Shown here: in pieces, positions 57,700 to 64,000 of the stretch
Layout: the number at the start of each line of letters is the position of its first letter
Position numbering within the stretch: position 1 is the stretch's first letter
NCBI GenBank assembly: GCA_015680685.1
Contig: MNCI01034627.1
Span: forward strand, 1,270,645 to 1,334,644
Reading direction: 5' to 3'
Origin: Gnetum montanum
Lineage: Eukaryota; Streptophyta; Gnetopsida; Gnetales; Gnetaceae
DNA length: 64,000 nucleotides
Program-made: the position numbers and the translations under genes
The notes under the pieces: generated by a model
What the model saw: only the letters and a program-made list of their open reading frames with translations
Told to the model about the DNA's origin: nothing
Databases searched by the model: none

Positions 57700-57704
57700 G
57701 TAGC
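57700..57704. repeat. Target-site duplication of element B (right copy)
   Basis: GTAGC, matching 38770-38774. Confidence 0.9.
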
Positions 57705-59300
57705 CTTAGTAGAAGGCCCTGGCAAGTCTACGTGAGCCCCTTCCTCATGCGTTGGTGCCTTTCCTTTTAGGAGACCAGGTTCTTCTTTATTCAAGGAAGG
57801 TGCCTCTTCATTAGTGGGAGGATGTTTTCTAATGACAAGAGCCCCTACCTTAGCAATAGGAGCTCCTTTACTCTTGATCAGGGCCGTTTCCTCCGAGATT
57901 GGGGCCTCCATGTCTTTATTCATCGCCCTTGTCTTAGGGGCTAACACTTCTTCATCACCTTCTTCTTCTTCTTCTTCTTCTTCCTTTGTTAGCAAAGAAT
58001 CATGTTCGCATTAGTCCATAACAAGTTAGCTCAAAGTAGGTGCTACGCTATGCTACACTGCCTAGGGCAGCATAGCATAGTAAGAAATAACAAAGTAAGC
58101 ATTACACAAAAGCGTTTACCAATGGGTGGTTGCGTCCTCTGCAACTTAAGCTGTAGTCTTTATCCCTCCTCTTCCTTCACGCAAAGGGTTTCCTTAGCTG
58201 TGGGAGGCCTCTTCCTTTGCAACTCCTTGGGCACAGTCTCAGCTATGAGATGTTCCCCCTACATCACGCTACTGGCTATAGTAGGGGCCGTCTCTCCTAA
58301 GCTGTCCTAGCCACAAACGTTGCAAGCTGCCCAATCCTTGTTCATTACAGACAATGACTCCCTGATTATTTCTGGAGGATCTTGGGCTCGTGTGGTTCGG
58401 AGCATCTAGCGAATCCATGGTCTGAAAATCTGGTTGCGATTTGACATGACCTAGACTTCATTCTCCTGAACCATAAGAAACTCCATGAAGCACTTCACAT
58501 AGCTTATGTAGAAGGCATAGTGTATGTTGGAGTGGGACTCCATTTTTTGACAGAGCCCCAAAATCTTGGCCTATAAGCCTTTACATAGGAAACTAGCCCA
58601 GTTGTAGTTGGCCCCCTCTTCCATAACCTCCCGTATTATCTAGGCCTACTCAAGCCCTAGCACATTCCCTTGGGTAAGCAGCTAGGGGAATGCATGAGCA
58701 CAAAAGATGGGGTAAATCTCCATGGTAGGTCCATCCTTAAGCTTATCCATGGGGAGCCCTTTTTTCTCCTTAACAAGCCCCAACCACTCCTAAATATCCT
58801 TCTTCTAGAGGATCAGCTCCTTCTTGTCCTTCGACCCTATGAGGACGTCGTTGGCAGTAACACCGAACAGGTTTGTAAATAGCTAGTCATTAATTTCAAG
58901 GACCACCCGCATGCCCTATATGTGCGCGCGGAAGTAGCCTGCTCTTTCAGAAAAGGAGTTGACCAGGGAAAGCATCTTGGTGGTAGGAACGCTCAGATTT
59001 GGGGCCATGAATAGATCCATAAGCCCCACCTTTTGGATGTTCTAGACCAAGGAGTCCGAGGCCCCATGGTTTAGCCAAAGTTGGCTCACTTATACTTTGC
59101 CATATTTGAAGTAGATGTTTGCCCCCTTCATCTTGGCAGTTACCATCATCACCTCTTGGGGCTTCTTCACCCCTACAACAATTTTCAAAAAAAATGCTTA
59201 GCATAAAAATGTAAAAAATACAAGGATTGTGAAAACAATTGAGCATGTGACACTTACTATTTAGCTTACCAGGCCTATACGGTAATGGGAATGGTGGGAG
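57705..59300 (-). pseudogene. Antisense gene of element C, upstream part (exons 3-5)
   Basis: Right to left: 59300-59270 is the end of exon 3 with donor GTAAGCT; exon 4 about 59174 (acceptor TTGTAG) to about 58121 (donor GTAAACG) reads VGLMDLFMAPNLSVPTTKM, FGVTANDVLIGSK, EWLGLVKKEKGLPM and EIYPIFCAHAFP, parallel to VGLMDLFTALSLDVSVMEM and EWLGVLKGSKGFPM in B (one stop replaced). An intron of about 110 bp follows, containing a GCTACGCTATGC/GCATAGCATAG palindrome (58040-58080). The acidic exon 5 is at about 58012-57705 (runs of Glu, then many Lys/Glu/Pro/Ala). The gene continues at 38769 beyond element B. Many stops. Confidence 0.75.
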
Positions 59301-61094
59301 TGTACCATCCAAAATCATCGGTGAGAGGCTGGAATGAATGGACACTGAGAGATCTATGGATGAAATAGTAAGACCCTGCCTTCGCTTAAGGGCAAGCTAA
59401 AAATCAATGGAGGCAGGGTACCTTGAATGGTCTGCACATGGATCAAATGAGGACTTCCCCCAACATAGTCAATCGTGGTACGTTGGGTTATATGTAAATA
59501 AATGAAAAACTGAACGTAAACGAATGAAAATGAATGTAAACTATTTAAATGATAAATAACGAAAAAAATAGCAAAAAAAATGTGAACAGGAACAATAATG
59601 TAAACTGTAAGAATATAGGGAATAATGCAAACTGCTTGTATTGATAAACAACTATAATATGCACTGGTCAAAATGCTGTTGTGGATTGGTCACAAGGTGG
59701 ACGTTCAACCCCGATGGATGAGAGCAGGTGCTAGGAAGATGCAGGTTTTGGATTGCAAGTGTAGAGTGTCCAATCTATATGAAGCCCAACATATCAGATT
59801 AATGTCCATATCTCCTAAGTGTCCCAGATTCCAATTTTTTGAACCTTCATCTAGTGGAAAAATAGGAGATTTATAGGATTTTAGGCACAAGATTCAGATC
59901 TTGGAGAAGATTAATGGCTGCAGGGTGAGAAAACTTCAGATCGGGTGAAAAGTGTGTGCATTGACTAGATGCATGAAATGTTATAATGTACAACATGTAG
60001 CATGATCCATATCTCTTACGCTGATGTGTGTAACCCACAACGCAAGAGCTTGATACGCTGAAAAATGCAAAATGTACAAAGAATGTTAAAGTACAAGAGT
60101 GGATCTGGATGTCTGGCCTCTGGATCTGCAAATCTATGCTATTTTTGCTCCGTGAAGGCCTCTAACATGTTCGGATCTAGCTCAGATGTGTGCACAGCCT
60201 ATTTCAACATCAGCATCTAGCATACAGGATCCAGTGTCCAGGGTGTCAGCGTGACCATTGTCCTAGGGTGTCAGGATGACCATCAATGTGTGCAATGTTT
60301 ATGATGCATTTTGAGCCCATTTTAACCTATGAGACCCATTTTTGAAGTGGATCTACATGCCATGGGTCATGAGGGTTTTTCTTGTCAATTTTAAGCTCAT
60401 TCAGAGGCTGTTTTGGCTCTGTTTCGGTTGGTGACGCTGATCCTTACGCTGCTGGAAGCATGTCAGAGTGACTAACAACGAATCACCTAAAAATAGTGCA
60501 TTTTGAACCCATTTTTGACCCATGAGACCCATTTTCAAAGCGGATCTTCATACCATGGGTCTTGAGGGTTCTTTTTGTCAAGTTTGAGCTCATTTAGAGG
60601 CTTTTTTGGCTTGTTTCGGTTGGTGATGCTAATCCTTACGCTACTGGAAGCATGTCAGTGTGACTAACAGTGAATGACCTAAAAACAATGCATTTTGAAC
60701 CTATTTTTGACTAGTGAGACTCGTTTTCAGAGTGAATTTGCATGCCATGGGTCATGAGGATTCTGTGTGCCAAATTGGGGCTAATTTGGATGTCATTTTG
60801 GTCCTATTTTGGTTGGTGATGCTGAGCCTTACACTGAGTAGTATAAGAAAATGTAGCCAAATTATACTTAGCCAAAACCAAGCATTTGAGCCTAAAAATT
60901 TTGATTCTAAATGCCAAAATTTGATGCAGCCACCCATGGGCGCTGGGGGGACCTTTCCTATTGAATCGTGAATCATCAGGGGCTATTTAGAAGGCCTCCA
61001 AGATTGGTCATGTTGTACTCATGCTTAGGTAGCCACATGACTTAGCTTCAATCTTGTTTGAAAGTGCTAGGCCAAAATTTTTGTGGTGTTTTCA
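59301..61094 (-). repeat. 3' LTR of element E (1794 bp) with three internal 192-bp repeats
   Basis: Ends TGTACCATCC and GTGTTTTCA. Its extra length comes from tandem units with a 192-bp period starting at GCATTTTGA (60306, 60498, 60690), each with CATGGGTCATGAGG and GCTGATCCTTACGCT. The other family-1 LTRs lack this expansion. Confidence 0.82.
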
Positions 61095-61865
61095 TTGGCC
61101 CCTCTTTGTTGACACCTGGAGGAATCTACCCAAGAGGCATCGACAAAGAAGTACAAAACACCATAAGCAACTAGGTATCAAGCATTATTCTTTGGCACTT
61201 AGCTAGATGTCATCCCACCATGTTCAGAAGTACATGGGATCAGGAAATGAGGTTTTGAGATGTATAGGGAGAAGGTTTTTTACTGTGGGAAGAGGACTAC
61301 TCTTGTGTGAACACATCATGTTGGTCTTCATTAATAGCTAGTATCTAGTGGACATGGGACCAAGACATGGGATGTGCATCCTTTGGAGGAACGAGACTCT
61401 TGTATCCCGTTTAAGAAAACTCGTTGTCACAACCAAAGCCACACGATGAGGTGGTGTGTTCTTTGGAGAAACAGGACCCTTGTTGAGTGTCAAAGGAAAC
61501 CTATTGTCCAACAGCCAAAGCCATGCAGTGGGATGCAACATGATTGTCTAAGACACAAGTGTTTTCTTTCCAAGACAAGTACCTTCCTGCCTGGGGCTTG
61601 TATTGGAAGTGCCAAGGGTCTTGTGATGGATTTTTCTCTTTAATTTTTTTTGGATAGAGCTCTCTTTGAATGTTATACTCATGCTCACGTGCTTGTATTT
61701 GTTTCATGTGTTGTGCTATGTGTTGCAACTACCTGGAGAGTTACAATGTGTAACCATGTGTTCAGAGTTTTGGGGTGACTGGGATGTATCAGGGAATAAG
61801 ATAGAGAGAACATGTTAGGGAATAAGGAATGCTTGAGGAACTAGAAATGTACTTGTGAATGGTTT
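61095..61865 (-). other. Polypurine tract and 3' untranslated region fragment of E
   Basis: TTGGCCCCTCTTTGTTG (61096-61112) is followed by the usual 85-bp units with CTTTGGAGGAACGAGACTCTT (61378-61540). No gene. Confidence 0.7.
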
Positions 61866-62375
61866 GTGTTTGCACATTTTGGCCATTTAATGGAGCAGGC
61901 TTTATAAGGTTATGGTGATTTCTGAAAAATTTAAAAGAGATTGTTGAGATTTTGTTTCTTCACCTTGAAGTCTACCATGTTGATTAAGACAAGCTTTTGC
62001 TAATTGGTTCACATCCACAAAGGCATGGTTGAATGTCCCAAAATCTTAGAGGCCTTGTCCGACTTGCATCCTTGAACCAACCAATCCACAAAGGTTGTAG
62101 AGCCTCCTTCCATGGACCATGTTGTCCATATGAAAAAATCTTACCATTCCATGGGATTTCATTCCTTGTTGGCATTCGGACAAAAACGAAACCTTAAATT
62201 ATCATTTAAAAAAATGCCTATACATGGGAGTATGCTATACAATAAACTAGAGCACAAAAGCACGCAAAATCAAGGAAATTAAGGGCTGTGGCACTGAGGG
62301 GACACTGATAGGAGGAACCTTTTTTTCTCAAAATCACTGGAACCATCTATACATGTGAGGGAGCTTAGACCTTAG
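61866..62375 (+). other. Probable intron sequence upstream of the PP2C exon
   Basis: No match to the elements in this window and no convincing coding sequence. It ends GAGCTTAGACCTTAG, a pyrimidine-poor but possible splice acceptor just before the PP2C exon. Seen as intron only by position. Confidence 0.4.
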
Positions 62376-62765
62376 GACAGATTTCTTATATTCGCATCAG
62401 ATGGCTTATGGGAGCAACTTTCAGATGATCAGGCAATTGACATTGTGCACAATAATCCACGAACGGGTATCGCAAAAAGGTTGATTAGAGCTACTCTTGA
62501 ACGTGCAGCAAGCAAGTGGGAAATGAGATATTCAGACCTTAGAGAGATTGAGAAAGGCATTCGACGCCATTTCCATGATGACATTACAGTAAGTGTGATT
62601 TACTTGGACCATCATTCAAAATTATCTAGGAAGAATAACCACGGTTTGAATTGCATTTCTATTCCTATGGACATATATTCCTCAGAGCTGAGGATGGAAG
62701 GAAACATTTTGAAATTGCTTGCGGAGAAGCTAGATATGATGGCTTTCTCTCTTCGAATATTTTGA
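62376..62765 (+). CDS. Last exon of a plant PP2C-type protein phosphatase (clade D-like)
   Basis: Metal-dependent Ser/Thr phosphatase. From 62376 the frame reads DRFLIFASDGLWEQLSDDQA, then NNPRTGIAKRLIRATLERAA, REMRYSDL-like KWEMRYSDLREIEKG and RRHFHDDITVSVIYLDHH. FASDGLW and HDDITV are the late PP2C motifs that carry metal-binding Asp residues, and the RRHFHDDIT wording is characteristic of the plant clade-D group. The stop is at 62763-62765. The exon start follows AG at 62374-62375. The 130 codons correspond to the C-terminal third of a roughly 380-residue protein. There are no internal stops or frameshifts. Upstream exons are not in the window: to the left lie over 60 kb of retrotransposons, so this is either a gene with a very long intron or a stranded fragment. 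Confidence 0.88.
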   Translation, partial: DRFLIFASDGLWEQLSDDQAIDIVHNNPRTGIAKRLIRATLERAASKWEMRYSDLREIEKGIRRHFHDDITVSVIYLDHHSKLSRKNNHGLNCISIPMDIYSSELRMEGNILKLLAEKLDMMAFSLRIF

Positions 62766-64000
62766 CCAGAATTTTTTGAAACCCTCTCTGCAACCTTGTT
62801 CAATGCAATAACAGTTATAGGGAAATGGAAATCCACTACCTGCAAAGCCTTAAAACCCTTGCTGATGGGCACCTGCGGTGAAAATCATCTTGCTGCCGCC
62901 GTCGTCACTGCAACGGCCATAAGCGCTGCTACGGGAATTGTTCTGGTCTCTGTCGTTGCCATCTTCGTGTGCATCAGTCTAAGCACCGTCTTGCACGTGA
63001 GCCGTTGCGTCGCGAGCACCAGTGCGAGCGCCTATGCATGCTCAAGAAATAGCAGGATAGATGGTGAGCAACGGGCGGATGAGACAGCGGCCGCGACACG
63101 TGGATGGAGGACGAGATCTACACTGTGGCTAGGAGTGAAGACGAGGAGATAATCCTTTCTGCATTTTTTTTCTGCTGAGGCTTATGAACCGAATGCATAT
63201 GTGGTACAATGTGGCAGGGTCTTGTTTTACGGTGGTAGGCAGGAAGTAAATTATGGGATCATGTTCCGAATAATGCCATTGATTCCAAAGTTCTTTACCC
63301 TACCTTCCAATTTTCTTCAAATAAGGATGTCTTATGTGCAGATAATTTATTCCATCCATTATCCTACGAAGGCACCGTTGATTTGGATAAAATAGATGAT
63401 CCTATTGATGCAAAGTAATCTAGGAGAATTGATATACTGATTAATTAAAGTTTCATTCCACACAAAAACCAGAAATACTAATGGAGATCTTGATTTGATT
63501 GAAAATTTGGGAATTGAAAGTTCTTGCAATAAAAATTTTGAAGGAGATCAAGATTTGGAAAGAACTATAAAGACTGATGTGACAGAGCTTAATCATATAG
63601 AAGATTTTACCTATAAATATTTAAACCTATGGTAAATATAGGCACTAGATACTTGGCTTCATTTTATATTTCCTGTATATGTTGTAATTTCATGACAATT
63701 GTAGCCTTTCAATTGAAGTGGTGATTATAACCACCACCAAGGCCACTTGTCAACTATAGCCTTTTTGTCTCCAAAATGGCCACTTGTCAACTAAATGGGC
63801 TACTTCTCAACCACCAAGGACACGTGTCAACTACAACTTGTTTCTCTCCATGGTGAATACTTGGCGACTGAGTGAAGACACTTGGTGGCTCAATGAAGAC
63901 AGTTGGCAATTACATGGGACACATGTCAGATGCAGCATTTTTATCTCTTTTGTGGTTGAAACCACCCAAAATTGTTGTAACTTACCTAACTTGTTGGGCA
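62766..64000 (+). other. Sequence downstream of the PP2C exon
   Basis: 62796-63152 is open for 118 codons and unusually rich in G+C and CpG from about 62880 to 63150 compared with everything else here, with a hydrophobic stretch (ATGIVLVSVVAIFVCISLS); it does not resemble a known protein and may be 3' untranslated sequence or a captured fragment. 63400-63700 is A/T rich with nothing recognised. 63730-63930 has six loose copies of a CACTTGTCAACTA-like phrase spaced 20-45 bp. No retroelement sequence was recognised. Confidence 0.4.

Larger units (their letters stand above)
31060..59300 (+). mobile_element. Element C, family-2 Tat-type retrotransposon split by element B
   Basis: Parts: 5' LTR (31060-32601), primer-binding site, leader, gag, protease, 78-bp repeats, antisense gene (minus strand). 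The antisense gene is cut by element B (38775-57699) and resumes at 57705-59300 in perfect order. Element E then interrupts it at 59301. Polymerase and 3' LTR are not in the window. Without B, the visible remnant is about 9.3 kb. Confidence 0.85.
59301..61865 (-). mobile_element. Element E, family-1 variant: 3' LTR plus part of the 3' region
   Basis: The LTR (59301-61094) and polypurine tract are followed by a 3' untranslated region homologous to B and D up to about 61865 (ACTTGTGAATGGTTTG), where the match stops and host-like DNA begins. It is inserted in exon 3 of the antisense gene of C (left flank GGGAG, 59296-59300). Its 5' half is missing, and so is the rest of C, implying a deletion that ended at 61865. 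Confidence 0.75.

Noticed and set aside
57960-58000. Poly-Glu/GAA repeat as a separate microsatellite or gene
   Set aside because: It is the start of the acidic exon of the antisense gene; a shorter Glu run is at the same place in G (300-320) and in B.
1-64000. tRNA or rRNA genes, organelle DNA, CRISPR, bacterial genes
   Set aside because: None seen; every recognisable coding block is retrotransposon or plant PP2C.

Overview
The window looks like nuclear DNA of a land plant with a large, repeat-choked genome. Nearly all of it is nested, decayed Ty3/gypsy LTR retrotransposons of the Tat/Ogre type. The only recognisable host gene is the last exon of a plant PP2C-type protein phosphatase at the right edge (about 62.38-62.77 kb). 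Old, mutated elements piled inside one another next to a single host exon would fit a gymnosperm or another very large plant genome; the species is not identified and this is inference. All boundaries and comparisons were made by eye.

Layout. G: 1-640, antisense-gene fragment (+). G2: LTR at 641-2054 (-). F: 2065-10138 (+), with LTR, primer-binding site, repeat-filled leader, gag-protease and a duplicated gag/protease segment. D: 10139 to about 14225 (-), LTR, 3' region and integrase fragment, inserted in F. A: about 14232-30105 (+), 5'-truncated but otherwise long. X: 30106-31059 (-), integrase/RNase H fragment. C: 31060-59300 (+), LTR, gag-protease and antisense gene. B: 38775-57699 (-), a complete 18.9-kb element inserted inside the antisense gene of C, with matched LTRs of about 1220 bp and a 5-bp target duplication GTAGC on both sides. 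E: 59301 to about 61865 (-), LTR plus 3' region. Host DNA with the PP2C exon: about 61866-64000.

The most unusual feature is the element architecture. In A and B the order is LTR - leader repeats - gag - protease - [multi-exon gene on the OPPOSITE strand, about 1000 codons] - reverse transcriptase - RNase H - second (archaeal-like) RNase H - integrase - repeat array - LTR. The antisense gene sits between protease and reverse transcriptase. A diverged version with matching exon-intron junctions occurs in the other family (C, and fragment G), so it is an old, retained component rather than a chance insertion. Short repeat arrays sharing a TAAACTAG core mark every module border, and each family carries its own palindromic word (TAGCATAGC-like in family 2, GCGTGCA-like in family 1) in LTRs, leaders and introns. 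I suggest, as a hypothesis only, that the antisense product is a DNA-motif-binding regulator or anti-silencing factor. No copy in this window is intact: stops and frameshifts occur throughout, many of them CAG/CAA to TAG/TAA changes as expected from cytosine methylation.

Three single-N positions (16767, 19395, 27784), each flanked by a direct duplication of 40-65 bp, are almost certainly assembly joins. All three lie in element A.
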